A stretch of DNA of 64,000 nt from Bugula neritina (lineage: Eukaryota; Bryozoa; Gymnolaemata; Cheilostomatida; Bugulidae). The stretch is taken from assembly GCA_964035545.1 (NCBI GenBank), contig OZ037769.1:3926929-3990928 (forward strand), given 5' to 3'. The translations under genes and the position numbers were made by a program. Position 1 is the stretch's first letter, and each line of letters starts with the position of its first letter. Shown piece after piece: positions 14,128 through 27,273 of the stretch. Below the pieces are notes generated by a model. The model ran no database searches. It was given only the letters and a program-made list of their open reading frames with translations, and had not been told where the DNA came from.

Positions 14128-15381
14128 TATAATATAATATAATTTAATGTGGTCTAAATTGATAGGTTCCATAAAAAAGTAGGTGAGAATGACCTTCTGC
14201 AGTAAACATGATATAAATTGTTTTGCTTGCAACCGTTTGATTTAAGTTTCAACTTTACAGTTTATAGTTTTCAGCAAAAGCCAAAAAACTATTTTTCTCA
14301 TGGATATTCATCTTATACTATATAATGACTGCTTGCATAATACATTGTTATAATGTTTCTGTAGAACCGCACAGGTACTTGTCACTGACAGACCCTGGCA
14401 GGTGGTCATCACTGACAGGCGATGACAGGTGATTCCCACTGACAGAATAAGAAGTCAATAATTGGACCTCTTGGGAGTTGTTTTTTAAAATCTATATTTA
14501 GGACCTTGCCATAATATTGCTGATCTTCAATTGTAAACTAAGTTTTTTTGTATGTATTTTTTATTTATTATGTTTTAGTATTCTATATAATCATTTTTTT
14601 ATTTTATGTATATTATGTATTTTTTGATGTACACTCAATTTGTTCCTTTGGTCTATATACTTTGTTTTTATTACCACTATATTATTATACCAACTGTAGT
14701 TATTAGCATGTAAAACATGTGATTCCTGTTTAAAGTGCAACTCAAGCTCATAATATTACACTATAACCTAAAATGTTATTATTATATGTCTGTATTTGAA
14801 TCTACTCTTCCTTAATTTCCATAGCATAATAAGGTGCTCAGTCCGCATTGCTTGGTGAGTTCAGTTAAACTTATGCACCATATATATTTCTTTAGCTTTG
14901 AATAACATAAGCTGACATTATCAATGCATTGAATATTCTTATTTATAATAAATGTTATTGTTGAAACTTCATTTATTTTGCTCTTGATATACAAGTATGA
15001 GTATGCTAAAAAACAACTTATTGTTGCACTGGATTATACCAAATATGTAGTAATATATATTTCTTACAGGGAAATATTTCCTATTGCAACTTAATATGTT
15101 CACACAGCTCTAATATATATTGACTTTATTTAAATTCTAGTGCCACCATAAGATTTTTCACAAAAAAAACTATGAATCAAAACCCTGCAATATATATTTA
15201 TATATAGAGTAAAATAAAAAAATAATGGAAAGAATTTTTAGCACCAGCCATGAATACAGATATTTGACAATTCTGGAAGAATAATTTAAACTTATTAGCG
15301 AAATACAAATACGTCTACATGGGAACTTAGCGAGCAGACAACTCCAACATGCAGCATACAAACTATTGTAATGAAAGTGTT
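14128..15381. other. Convergent intergenic region, TLDc gene to BLOC1S5-like gene
   Basis: AT-rich sequence with short AATAT runs near 14125-14150. A few short GACAG-containing repeats lie at 14365-14440, after the possible final acceptor of the TLDc gene. A candidate minus-strand poly(A) signal (TTTATT on plus) lies at 15125-15130. No further gene is seen. Confidence 0.5.
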
Positions 15382-16407
15382 TCACAACATATTTGAATCC
15401 TTCAATTTTTCATTAGCTTCCTTGTAATAATTGCTCATAGTTTCGCTCTCTCTACAATATTTATCATCTAATTCCAGAGCTTTGCTTTTCATTTCATTCA
15501 TAAACCTTTCCCATTTCTCTGCTCTAGCTTGTCTTTCATTGGCTAGATATTCTGGCTGTGAAACGCATCAACAGTTTAGTTAAAAAATACATCAATAGAG
15601 GTGAAAAATTACATATTAAAAAACTACATTCCAAGTTTTAGTGAAAAAAGTTCTGAAATCTAAAACATGAGTTTCATACCTTGAGATGCGTCTCAGATTG
15701 CATAAGTATTGTATCACAAATTTGCTTTGCTGTGACTAATGAAGAGCTGACAGCTGACAGGGTAGGTAACTCCTTATCAAACCTTGAGAATATTTCAGAT
15801 GTTTGAGTCAGCTGATCTTGAAAAATCTAAAAACAGTAAACAACATAATGGAAGAGCAATCTAAAATAAACACAAATCTGATACTGAGTAGTCCACATGA
15901 AGTACGTCACATCCCAGGCGCCAAAATTGCGCCAGAGCCATTGTGGCGTGCAAAAGTAAAACATAACAGCATGCTTACAACCAAAACATTGCCTCACATC
16001 TAATTGGTTCATTACACACATTACTAACAGAGAGATGTGCGTAGAAACACTTACCTGAGCTGATTTTTCACAAGGCTGTGTATAACCATCAAAGTTCCTC
16101 ATAGCATTGATATCTGACTGAAGAATGGCGTGATGATTAAACACTCTCCCATAAAGCTGGGTGGCACCTAGTTTACAGAATTGCAAAAACTAAACCTTGG
16201 CAAGCTGATTTTTGTTTAAATACTTTATAAAAAACATGATAATAATAACGTGATTGACGAAAAATTGCACACCTGCAACTATTTGAAGCAATAGAACAGA
16301 AGTACGCTGAAAATGTTGAATATGAAGATCCTTTTTAATAAAACCTTAAAATTTACAGTAAAATTATACATGTGGTTACCTTTTACTAATGATTGATGAT
16401 TTGCCAT
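15382..16407 (-). CDS. BLOC1S5: BLOC-1 subunit 5 (Muted)-like protein
   Basis: Four minus-strand exons join in frame: 16407-16380 (ATG at 16407-16405), 16167-16055, 15826-15680 and 15555-15382 (TGA). They encode 153 aa. The protein is all-helical with no membrane segment. It opens with a Leu-Tyr-x-Arg-Val-Phe-x-His-His segment that fits the LLDHRPVIQ region of vertebrate BLOC1S5. The last exon carries EKWERFMNEMKSKALELDD, which fits the W-x-x-FM-x-E coiled-coil end of that family. BLOC-1 is a cytosolic complex for lysosome-related organelle biogenesis and endosomal sorting. The call rests on remembered family patterns over a short, fast-evolving protein, so another coiled-coil BLOC/BORC-type subunit is possible. 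The start was chosen because its 28-nt exon completes the Gly codon of exon 2. Confidence 0.65.
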
Positions 16408-16499
16408 TGGGAAACAGAAGATATGTTGATATGCCTGCGCTGTATATGCTTGTACACAACTATAAAATGAAAAAATATGATTATAGAAATTAGACAGTG

Positions 16500-16572
16500 C
16501 GTGTGCGCGTGTACATACTGATACACACATACTGATACACACGCGCGCACACTGATACACACACTCACACCT
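16500..16572. repeat. CA/CG-rich short tandem repeat
   Basis: Short units of the type ATACTGATACACACA with GCGCGC interruptions, upstream of the BLOC1S5-like start codon. It contains alternating purine-pyrimidine runs. Confidence 0.7.
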
Positions 16573-16617
16573 ATGCACAAACCTGCGCACTTACACAGAT
16601 ATCCGTAAGATCGATAT

Positions 16618-17850
16618 AATGTAAATTGTATGAGTGAGTGAGTAATATCGCTTTAGTGATAACCGCAATGATTATAATACTAATATCCATATTCATTTTG
16701 ATATTCATATTCACTATATAATGTTGAATGTCATTATTATTATGATTTTCAATATCACAATGACTATGAGGCTGACATTACTATTACTATTAGACTCAGT
16801 AAAACAATCAATATCATAATGATAATCATAATGTAAATGAATAAATGACAATTTATTCCTTTATATTAATTTTTAATTCAATAAAATAATAATAACAACT
16901 CTAATAAAAATTCAATAAATTAAAATAACAATTAATAATAATTTAAATTATCATAATACGAAAATATTAAAATTAATTTCATTTCATATTAATATTTAGA
17001 ATTAGTGAGTCACTTTGAGTTTCAGTTTGAGTTTGACTTTCGAGTATTAAATTACTAATCAGTATTACTATCAGTTAACCAAAGAAATCAATGTTATTCC
17101 CGTAAGAAATCCTACTCAATTTTCAAACAAAAACTATTGTGCTAAACATTAATACAAATAATATGATATACTCCATAACAATTCGATTATCATAGCTAGA
17201 GAGGTAGTGAAGAACTTAAAGCCTTCGCACTTTTGCATTTGTGAGAAACAGAAACGGGTTAGCTGGAATCACTGCTCCTAGCTGACAATCCGTAACTTTT
17301 TTTACAGATGTCTGTTTTTTTTCATGAATTTATTGTACCCAAGTTCTAAAATTATCGTTAATAACTCTTGTCTCACGGGCTATCCTGTGCTCATTCATTT
17401 CCTGTTGAACAGTTGGTTATGCTTCACTTTTCTCTACTGGCTACTCTTCAAAAACGATTTCACGATACGAGCCTGAGTTTTTTCCTAAAATAATATCAGT
17501 TCCATATCTAGTGTTTGTTTGTTTTGAAATATTTAAACTCTGCAAGACATTTTTGTGAGAAACAACTTATGCTTAGTTCGAGTTTAGACTAAAAACTAAG
17601 GCAGTAACACTAACTCAGAACTGAGACTAACAGTAACAGTAACTGTAAGTGTAAGACTAAGAGTAAGAGTAAAGACTAAAAGTAAAACTAGAGTATGACT
17701 ATCCGTTACAGTAATGTCAATATTAATAGTAATATTAATTATATGTGAAATGTCGCATTAACTTTAAGTTATAGAGCCCTTGCCTTAGGCTTAAATTATA
17801 CCTCATACTTATAGTTATAGTACTACTACTAGCAATTTAATTATAAAAGC
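16618..17850. other. Divergent promoter region BLOC1S5/PGM3 with low-complexity DNA
   Basis: No exon was found here apart from likely unseen 5' UTR. The sequence is built of words such as CATAATGATAATCATAATG, ATTACTATTACTATTAG and AAGACTAAGAGTAAGAGTAA. It lies between two divergent genes, so it must hold both promoters. No TATA box stands out. The same texture recurs upstream of MLH1, TTC32 and HDAC11. Confidence 0.55.
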
Positions 17851-18118
17851 AAAACTAAATTTTTTTTTTGCTATGGTAATTCTTTAGCTCTTTAATTGTG
17901 ATTTATTCTAGGTTTTTGGTTTAAGTTGTTTTAGTGAGAGCACAGACTTTTGTCAAATTACTGGCTAATACCTTTCTCTGAATTTGTGTTTACTGTAGCC
18001 TCAGTCTGAACATGTATGGAAATGGTTAAATAGTAAAATGTCTTGATATTTTATACCTTGTTGAAAGTTTAAATGAAACAAGCCATTAAAATAAAATAAC
18101 ACAATTGTTGCAGGTATA

Positions 18119-21100
18119 ATGTCTTTATTTGTCGATGTCATCAAACATGCTGCACAAAATTATCCCAAAACTGACCAAGACGCTTATCTCTATGGAACGG
18201 CGGGATTCCGAATGAAGTTTGTGCATTTTTTTAAACTCAATTTACAATTTATGCTGCATATATTGTTTTCTGTTTATTTAATAGAACTTCTGAGATCTCA
18301 TTTTCATCTGTTTTGTAAGTTGTACTTGAATTATTGCCTTTTTAACACCAGCATGATTTTATTTAATAGAGCTGAAAAGTTGGATTTCATAGCATACAGA
18401 GTAGGAATACTGGCATCTCTGAGATCACAGGCTAAATCAGGTTAATACAATGAGTCAATTAGTTTGTTCATCTGCCAATTCAATCTGTATGGTATTCAGT
18501 GTATAAATACATAATGAATTTTACACGTGTATTTATATTCTTCAGATTTGTTAAAATTGAGTGCACTAGCACATTGATGATTTTTACAGTTTTAGCAAAC
18601 TGTTTACCATGTATTAAACCCTGGATAGTTCATGGTTTTTAGCTACAAATTGTTTCAATAATTTCTATTTACCATTTTAGCTGTGACTGGGGTTATGATC
18701 ACGGCCAGTCACAATCCTGCGTGTGACAATGGAGTGAAAATTATTGAACCTCACGGAGAGATGCTCCATGTTGACTGGGAGAGTTTTGCCACGAGAATTG
18801 TAAACTGCAGGTGAGGGTTAGCTTCTCTCTTCAGTTGTTAAATGGAGATTTATTTTCAAATAGGTTGTAAATGTTTTTTTGCCGTTAATAAGTTTTTGAC
18901 CAACTTTTGAGGTTAGTATATTTCTGCTAATTTCCAATTATTTGGTGGTAGTCTGTAGGTAAAATGTGTGAAAATGCTTTTGGGTAGGTATACTGTCTTA
19001 AAATTCATGTTGGCGAACTAACATCTTAAATTATGGTATTGCATATTAAAGGAATTGATTCCCATAAGATATACTGCATTCTAGTTTAACTCACCTGTTA
19101 GCACTTGCCACCGTATATTAGCACATGCTATCACCTGTCAACACTTGTTCTATACACCTATAGAGATGAAGATCTAGGGAATGTGATTCAATCTATCATC
19201 GAGGAAACTAAGCTGGACCCATCAATAACACCTCAGGTGTTTGTTGGAATGGATACTAGGTAATCCAAACAATAACATTATTCTCATATATTTATAACTA
19301 AATGGTTGCTGTGTTTAAAATGCTTTTGTGCCTATTAATTTATTTTATAAGCTTTTCATAATTGGTGTACTTAGGCAAATGTTATTTTCTACCATATTTT
19401 TAGCCAGCTATTTGTTTTGTGTTGGAGATATTGTTATACCTATATAAAATGTACCAGCAGTCTCATGACCATTTAACATGTTTTGGTGATCATTTCTTCA
19501 ATCAACATAGTATTAGTTATTCAGTCAGTAATAGCGAGTCACAGCTGCAGGCCATGTCATCTGACATTTTAATATATCGTTAAGACTTGCTGCATTTACT
19601 TTATGGATCACTATAGTTTTATTAGATACTTTATGTACATACTTGAGGATGTTGTACATACTTTAGGATATGATTTATATACATCAGGGTGGTTTGTTCT
19701 TCCAGTAAGTGCTGTACTTACATTAGGATGCTGTATACTTATATTAGGGTAATGTGTACTTACAGTAAGATATTGCATGTGGATGTTTTAGGCCCAGTAG
19801 TCCAGGTCTATCAAAAGCATGTCAGGCTGGAGTCAGTGTGATGAATGGAAAAGTTACAGATTATGGTGTGTCTTTCTACTCTTTATACTTTCTATTCATT
19901 GTGTTGCAATTTCTAATTGTTTGAACATTTTTTTCATAAATTAGTTATTAGTTGAATTGTGAAATCTGTTCAATCTATATAAACCTTCTTTGCTAATCAA
20001 ATACATGCATATCATGTAAATTGTTGCATGTAACAGTTGACAATGACTTAAAATTAGCAATGAAACTGTGCCATTCATATAATATAAGCAAACAAATTGC
20101 AGATTTATTTGTTATAAAAAGTTCCACTTCATTTCTTATAGTTTTACTAACACATATGGTTTCATTAAAGGAGCAGCCGTGATTTAGGGGTTAGAGAGTT
20201 TGCTTAGTAAGCATGAAGTCATGAGTTCACACTTCGACAAAGGAAGAGTATCCAGTCATAATTGCTCCTGTGTATACCATCTGAATAAGCCCTTAGCCCG
20301 CTTAGAAAACCCTTTCCACCAGGGATTTCTCACAGGGATAGTCACTATGAACTTGCGCGAGTTTTCAGTTTTTATATTATTTATTTATCAATTGTTATAC
20401 ACTTCAGGTTATGTCACCACACCACAGTTACACTACATAGTGTGGTCTCACAATACCAAGTTTACTCACCCACCCACTCAAGAAGGATACTACCTTAAAA
20501 TATCAACTGCTTTGAGACAGTTTTTGGACCTTTGCAAGCATTCCAATTCCATCACTCAAAAGGTGAATTCTGTTAAAGTATTATTTATCTCTTTCATAGT
20601 TTATTACTAAACAGAAATATTGCAAAATAATATGTTTTGCTAATGTAATTATTTTTTACAAAAAAATTAATATTTTCAAATGTTTCTTTGACTGCAATCT
20701 TCTGTTAATATTGAGGCATTTTAACATTGTATTGTGTGTCATGATTGGCTAGGTGACTGTAGATGGGTCCAATGGAGTAGGTGCTATGAAAGTGAGAGAA
20801 TTGCAGGCATATTTAGGAGACATGCTAACCATCAACTCTGTGTTTGATGGCTCTACTGGTGTACTAAATTATCAGGTAGCTCACGGAGTTATCTTCTCTA
20901 CTCTTCAAATTTTTTTCTTCACTCAGTTTAATTACATTGCAAAGCTCAACACGTGTATTTACATTTATATAATTCGATATTCTTAAAGTGTAAACTTATA
21001 GTTATTTGTGCTGTATTAGATTTTATCATTATTCAATAATAATTAATATACATTTCTCAAACAACTGTTAGGAGCAGATAAATTAGCTGTCATGCTACAC

Positions 21101-24064
21101 GGGTTAGTGAATATCAGTATCTAGTGTATACTCTCTGCTTGTACAGTGCGGGGCTGACTATGTAAAGTCTAACCAAACCAGTCCGGTTGGCCTTGACCTT
21201 GTGCCGGGAGAGAAATACGCTTCATTTGATGGAGATGCTGACAGGATAGTCTACTACTTTACAACCCAAGGTGAGAGTGATTTGACATTCTTTATTTTCC
21301 TAACTTGGCTAATGATGATTCTGGGAGAGGAAATTTTTCCTTAATTTAACTTAACTTAGTAAAATAGAATAGAAAATATAAAACATAATATAAAATCAAA
21401 CTTATGATTTTAGTTCTGAAATCTGTATTATTTACACAGAGCTATTTTTAGTGGGATACAATCACATGTCCGGTTTTCAGTTAGTCAAGCTAATGTGTTT
21501 TTTTTTCAAACATTTGTGATAAAATTTATTTTTAAAAGTCACAAGACTACTGAATAACTTCAAAGTGTTTAGTAAGAGATTTTGTCAGTTTTTTGTAAAA
21601 GTAATAAAATTTGTTGCATGTTACTAAAGACTTGTTGAGCACTTTATACTAAAAGATTTCCAATAAGCTGTGATAATGTATTTATATTCATACATTATTA
21701 TTTTCACCTTCAGAAGGAAAGTTTCAACTACTAGATGGGGATAAGATTGCCATATTGATAGCCTCATATCTGAAGCAGTTGTTGGTGGATTCAGGGCTAA
21801 GCAAGGAAATATCTCTGGGATTAGTGCAGACTGCCTATGCTAATGGAGCTTCTACTGAATACATATCAGATAAGCTGGTGAGTCTAACAGCAGTATTACA
21901 CTTATATTACAAGTTTATATTACACTTATGTTGCAAGTTTATGTTACTCTTATATTACAAGTTTATGTTACACTTATATTACAAGTTTATATTACACTTA
22001 TATTACAAGTTTATATTACACTTATATTACAAGTTTATATTACACTTATGTTACAAGTTTATATTACACTTATATTACAAGTTCATGTTATACTTATATT
22101 ACAAGTTTATATTACACTTATATTACAAGTTTATATTACACTTATGTTACAAGTTTATATTACACTTATATTACAAGTTTATATTACACTTATATTACAA
22201 GTTCATGTTATACTTATATTGCAAGTTTATATTACACTTATATTACAAGTTTATATTACACTTCTGTTACAAGTTTATATTACAAATTTATATTACACTT
22301 ATATTACAAGTTTATATTACACTTATATTACACCTATGTTATAGTAGTACGTCTTGAGTTATTCATCAAGTTGTATTAATTACCATAATATTTTCTGTAG
22401 CAATGGGTTCAACATGTTGTGTTTTCTACAGTCAGTACCAGTTACGTGTTCTAAAACTGGAGTAAAGTATCTGCATCACTGTGCACTGCAGTACGACATC
22501 GGAGTTTACTTTGAAGCTAATGGGCATGGCACGGTCATGTTCTCTGATAAAGCTGCCATGACTATTGACCTTGCTGCCAAAAGGTATGTCTTTATGGTTT
22601 AAACGTTTTCAGTGATGAGCTAGTTTTCAAAAATATGCCTGATGAAATTTTTTATGTATTTTTATATCGAAGGCGCTTCATAATTATATGGATAAACGTT
22701 AAGAATAACCCAGCGCGTAGTGTGCGCAGTAAATAGTTGCCGTGTAACTGTTTTTTATACAAAAGTTGAAATGTCTTATTGAATGTGATGTTGATTTTGA
22801 TGCTTTCCAAACTTTTCTTTGCTGATAAAGCAAATTGTTCTATGAACTCTATTAGGAATGAAATGTCTTTAACAGCCATATGTTTGAGAAATATTATGTT
22901 AGCCTAAAAATATTCAATTTTCTGTCTAGAAATTTACAAAAAGAGTACTTTTCACATACATAATTTTTTATTACAAATCACTCCAAATTAATTCTCATTA
23001 TTAGCAACTGTAAATAACCACTAAACTAACAGGTCTATGAACTTCTTATTCCTTCGGCATTCTAAAGCTAATCTCTCTGTTGTAGTGCTGACTCCAACAC
23101 GGCTGCCGGAACAGCTGCTCTCAAGCTATCCGCGCTGACACAACTCATAATGCAGATAGTAGGGGATGCCATATCCGATCTAGTCTTTGTCGAAGCTATA
23201 CTTACTGACCTTAACATGACCTTGAGCCAATGGAATGACCAATACACTGATTTACCGAATGTCCTTTGTAAAGTTTCTGTGAGTTGATGGATTTTTAGAA
23301 TTGAGCTTTGAAATTACCATTTAAATCCCCAACAAATTTCTCGGGTGATTATCATTGAGGACGAGATTAATAATTTGCATTTATTTTCACGTCTTTGTAA
23401 GGAAATCAGTTGAATGTGTTGAGGAACTGATGTTTTCTAACTACTAGATTTGGATTAAAGTATTTCTGTAACCTTATGAACTTTATATAGGTAGCTGATA
23501 GGCAGGTAATAAAGACTACTAATGCTGAACGAACAGCCACTAGTCCTATTGGTTTACAGGCAGCAATTGATGAAGTCGTGTTGAAAGTCAGCAAAGGAAG
23601 GTCGTTTGTTCGGTAGGTCTGCCTAGTGACATCATAGTTTCTAAGTGTGAAGTTGGGTGAAGGTTATAATATTGTTTAATTTCAAGCAGTTTAGTCATCA
23701 ATAGATTTCAAATGTGGTGCCTGGGTGTTGAAATAATTTATTATATTGTCACTCTTTTTATATTAAAATTCTTGCACTGCAGCATTTTGGTAACAGATAA
23801 GTTGGTTTTCGAGATTTTTTAATTTTCAAGTAACTGTATAATGTCAGACTATCCATTAACTGATCAGAATGGCAAATGGGATCTAGTATTGTGTACTCAT
23901 ATTCTGCTTTTCTATGCACACTTTATATCAGGCCATCGGGAACAGAAGATGTTGTTAGAGTCTATGCGGAAGCTTCAACTGTAGAAGAGGTGAAGCAACT
24001 GTCGTTGGGAGTTGCTTGCCTTGTATATGATATGTGTGGTGGTGTTGGAGAAAGACCAGTGTGA
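18119..24064 (+). CDS. PGM3: Phosphoacetylglucosamine mutase
   Basis: Thirteen exons join in frame: 18119-18216, 18370-18440, 18681-18810, 19164-19259, 19792-19865, 20408-20562, 20753-20875, 21147-21270, 21714-21877, 22432-22583, 23086-23278, 23491-23612 and 23932-24064. They encode 544 aa, against 542 in human. The enzyme interconverts GlcNAc-6-phosphate and GlcNAc-1-phosphate in cytosolic UDP-GlcNAc synthesis. The phosphoserine loop TASHNP is at 64-69 (Ser66). The metal loop DGDADR is at about 277-282, the sugar-binding motif EANGHG is in exon 10, and the phosphate-binding loop [15 protein letters not shown] starts at 501. All key residues are intact. An AG stands five bases before the ATG, so a 5' UTR intron is likely. 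A candidate poly(A) signal is at 24518-24523. Confidence 0.97.
20170..20362 (+). mobile_element. tRNA-derived SINE copy 3 (PGM3 intron 5)
   Basis: Head GAGCAGCCGTGATTTAGGGG, then the family core (CATAATTGCTCCTGTG, CCCTTAGCCCGCTTAG, CCCTTTCCACCAGGG, TCTCACAGGGATAGT). The A box has diverged. The copy ends about 45 nt before the acceptor of PGM3 exon 6. Confidence 0.8.
21890..22345. repeat. 24-bp AT-rich minisatellite at the PGM3 exon 9 donor
   Basis: About 18 copies of a 24-bp unit (ACACTTATATTACAAGTTTATATT and variants) start 13 nt after the exon 9 donor. Because the unit is a multiple of three, two frames stay open, one of them continuous with exon 9. Reading into it would add octapeptide repeats rich in Leu, Tyr and Lys to PGM3, so correct splicing of the exon 9 donor matters. 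Confidence 0.9.
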
Positions 24065-24718
24065 AAAGAGCTTTAATTATACTGTATGTCGTATGCAAAA
24101 CTGCAATTTTCATACAAAAGTGTATTTATTTTTATAAATTGTACACATTTTAAATACAAATTTTTCAACCTACCAGTTATATTCAAGACCAAGCATTTTT
24201 TCCTGTTTACCCTTCTTGCTCAGTAAATTTTATAATCATTTGTGTAATCTATGCAATGCTTCTATAGCAATAATATATTTACTTAATGTAGCCATGATAA
24301 GTTAAGTCAATTTTCACATCAACCCACAAATGAATTTTAGCAATATCATCGGAATTTACTTTTATGCCAACTATTCATTTTACCATAGAACCAATGAATG
24401 AAGTGTATTTTAATTTTTTGTGATCACATACTTATTTTCGTTTCAAGTCATTTTTACTTAATTTAAAAAACTTTTATACTTGAGAGTAACTTCACTTATT
24501 CAAGAATCTCGAAAATGAATAAAACGTATCTAATATATTTGGATTTGTGTGAATAACACCCTCTTGTTTAACAGATATTAATGAAAAGCCTTATAACTTC
24601 ATACAGTTATTGTTAAAGCTGTTCTTGAAATGTGGGAAAACCAAAGTTGATGAAAATCCAAAATTGTTAGACATGATGGCAAACTACCAAACAACACAAA
24701 CTCAGTAACAAAAAAATA
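24065..24718. other. Convergent intergenic region PGM3/NDUFS4
   Basis: AT-rich, with the probable 3' UTRs of both genes. The minus-strand poly(A) signal of NDUFS4 is at 24719-24724 (TTTATT on plus), about 23 nt past its stop. Nothing else is recognised. Confidence 0.5.
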
Positions 24719-24746
24719 TTTATTTGAATAGTTTGTCTTAGTTCAA

Positions 24747-26102
24747 TTATTTAGCAGAGCGTCTTGTACGTTTATCCCAAGAAAAGTTGGCTCCATAAGA
24801 TTTAGCTCTGATATATTTGGTTCTAGGTTTCTCAATGTGATAATTCCAGCCTGTAATAGAATCCATATATTCAAATAAAGTGAAGACATTTACTCAAACA
24901 CTTTAAATGTTAATGTGAAAGGCAATAAAAATTAAAACATTGTGAAGACTGATTATCTAATAATATACACTGAGATACCTTATAAAATGCATACTACAAA
25001 CATACTTCATTAGTTAAATGGAAGTGTTACATAATAAACTAAAAATAATCATTAATGATTAATACTTTGCAGAATATTTCTGCATTAATTCATCAAACAA
25101 CCCACCATTTTTTTCACAAAACGCTGCTGCAGATTCGGCATCAGGAAAGTCTAGGACCATGTTAGACAAAGGGTCAGCACTAAAACAGCAACAACAGGAG
25201 TATAACATAATACAGACATGCAAGTTATATCTAATTTATGAGTAAACTAGCTAGAGCAATATAGAAACATTATTAAACATAGTGATTATAACATTGTATT
25301 CAATACATTTAGTGCAACAGACATAAGAAATATAACACAATATTTTGTATTAGCCACGTGTAAAAAATTGAATAATCGGTTGCAACGTAAATTGACTACT
25401 TCATTTTATACAGTAATTATCTGTTAACTAAAATACTGACGTGGATGCCCAGCCCATGAGGTGATTCTCCCATCGTTCCCGAGTATCGAACTCCAATTTC
25501 CACTTATGAGTTTGATTGGTTCCCGACTGAGCAGCAGATCTGGCCGGCATGTATATACGGACATGGCGCTTCGAAATGTGCTCTTCCGGTACGCCAGAGA
25601 TAGCTTTGATACTCATCTGCAAGTAAGATATTTGCTGTCTGAAATGTATAGTTTTTATCATTTAATTAATTGTTACTAAATAGGTAGGAAGAACAATGTC
25701 AGTAGTTCGAATTCCGTAAAAATACCTTTTCATCCGGGGTTTTGATAGGAGTAGCGACTAAAAACCCACATGAGTTTGTTTTATAAAGCACTCTTTTTGT
25801 TTTTCATTCTCATTACACAGTATACAAGCCTCTAAACAACTAACACAGCACATACCTTTCTGAAGGAAGGATATAAACAAGTGATGGTTTCACCAACAGT
25901 TAAGTATATTCAGACCCTTAAAATAGAAACTGTTATGATATATAGAGAAACTACAAGATAAAAACAAAGAGTGAGGCTTACTGGTTCATTCACTCGTACA
26001 GTCTCCACACTGGTCAAGTGTTTATTTTGTAAAGCAGAACCATCATGCTGAACAATGTCATCAATAGTTGACTTTTGTACAACACATGACGTACTCAGAG
26101 CC
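24747..26102 (-). CDS. NDUFS4: NADH dehydrogenase (complex I) subunit NDUFS4, first exon missing
   Basis: Four minus-strand exons join in frame: 26102-25982, 25616-25441, 25179-25106 and 24850-24747 (TAA). They give 158 aa after the unknown first exon. Diagnostic stretches are [49 protein letters not shown] and [23 protein letters not shown]4 is the 18-kDa accessory subunit near the N-module of mitochondrial complex I, needed for late assembly. The C-terminal RVS phosphosite described in mammals reads RRS here. Exon 26102 begins with one base completing a codon, so an upstream exon carrying the start and mitochondrial targeting peptide is required. I did not find it between 26103 and 27270. 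The ATG at 26125 could only serve if intron sequence were retained. Confidence 0.93.
25721..25770 (+). mobile_element. SINE core fragment in NDUFS4 intron
   Basis: Only the distal core is recognisable (CCTTTTCATCCGGGG, GATAGGAGTAGCGACTA). It is diverged from the complete SINE copies, with no tRNA head left. Confidence 0.5.
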
Positions 26103-27273
26103 CTAAAATCAAGTAGGTTGTACAATAAGAGATTTAATACCAGTACAACTGATAGATAGAAACAAACTTTATATATTATCTCAAAACAGTAAAAGGCATT
26201 CTCTCAAAATAAACAGTATGAGTAGGACACATTTTGACAGTACACAAAATATTATGCTGGCTAAAATCAAGAAGTATAAAGCTGTCTAATAAGATAAAAA
26301 AGTGTTGGGTGACAAAAGATAACGATAAAAATAAAGTTTTAATTTTTTTAATAGCACTGCTAAAAGTAATTTGTATTTTTAGAGTAAATTTCAGTAAATA
26401 TCAATGACTTGAAGTTAAAGTCAATATAAACGTCATTGTCAAACTAATTGAATATAACTGAATTCAATTTGACTACTAACACTAATATTAATTGACTAAT
26501 ACTAATAGTAATACTAATAGTAATACTAATAGACAATAGACATAGTAATACTAATACTAATAGTAATAGTAATTCACTCTCAAATTCAACATCAAACTCA
26601 ATTCAACTGTAAACCACTGAACGTGAATCACAACTAGAATGAGAATCAAAATGTGACATTCATAATCATCATCACCATGACCATTATCATGATGATCATG
26701 ATGATCATAAAATTAAAAATAAATGATTCAACTTTAGCTTTTAGCAGTCAAAGGTTTATTAAATACTTCCATTTTGCTTTCATATTATTTGCAAAAATGT
26801 CTACTAAAATTATAGATAAGTTTATGAGTTACCTAGATGCTGATCTAAGGTATAACGCCGAGTTTGAACAGAATGAGAGTCTCACAAAATTCTGTAGCAC
26901 CGACATTTCAGTTTCGGAGTTTAGCCGTAGCCGTGTTTTGTAGCCTAAAAACTTTACGAAGTTGAAGCATTTAGCCGTGAAGCCTAAATTGTAATGATTT
27001 TATTGATGCGACAAGCTATCCGCACCTTCTTTTGCCTGTGCAATGTTCATCTGAAACTTTAAATAGTCAAAATTCTAAGACATGCGATATGTCTAAGAAA
27101 AAACGGAATAGAACCACCAATTATTTTTCCGTTTACATTTATAAAAGGTTTCACGAATCCAGCTCAATAATTTGTAAACGCTTTGCTCCCGCTGCTCTAT
27201 CAAGGCACGACTAGACAACAGTTGTTATCATTATGATTATGATGGTTAATTATTAACTATTAATGTTAATATT
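26103..27273. other. Divergent promoter region NDUFS4/MLH1 with low-complexity DNA
   Basis: This must hold the missing NDUFS4 first exon and both promoters. The part from about 26380 to 26720 is made of ACTAATAGTAAT-type and CATGATGATCAT-type words and palindromes. Two short plus-strand ORFs (26791-26943 and 27032-27214) lie here; I see no family in the first, and the second is discussed under rejected items. No TATA box is obvious. Confidence 0.5.

Noticed and set aside
21755-22357. Long ORF continuing PGM3 exon 9 into Leu/Tyr/Lys repeats
   Set aside because: A consensus donor at 21878 and a matching exon 10 at 22432 restore the PGM3 protein; the rest is minisatellite.
26653-26943. Plus-strand ORF upstream of MLH1
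   Set aside because: No recognisable domain, no splice link to MLH1, and the first part is low-complexity CAT/ATC repeat.
27032-27214. Short ORF with a stretch resembling histone H2B (KKKRNRTTNYFSVYIYK)
   Set aside because: About half of 17 residues resemble the H2B KKRKR-to-YVYK segment, but what follows does not match the histone fold. A chance or very decayed fragment cannot be told apart.
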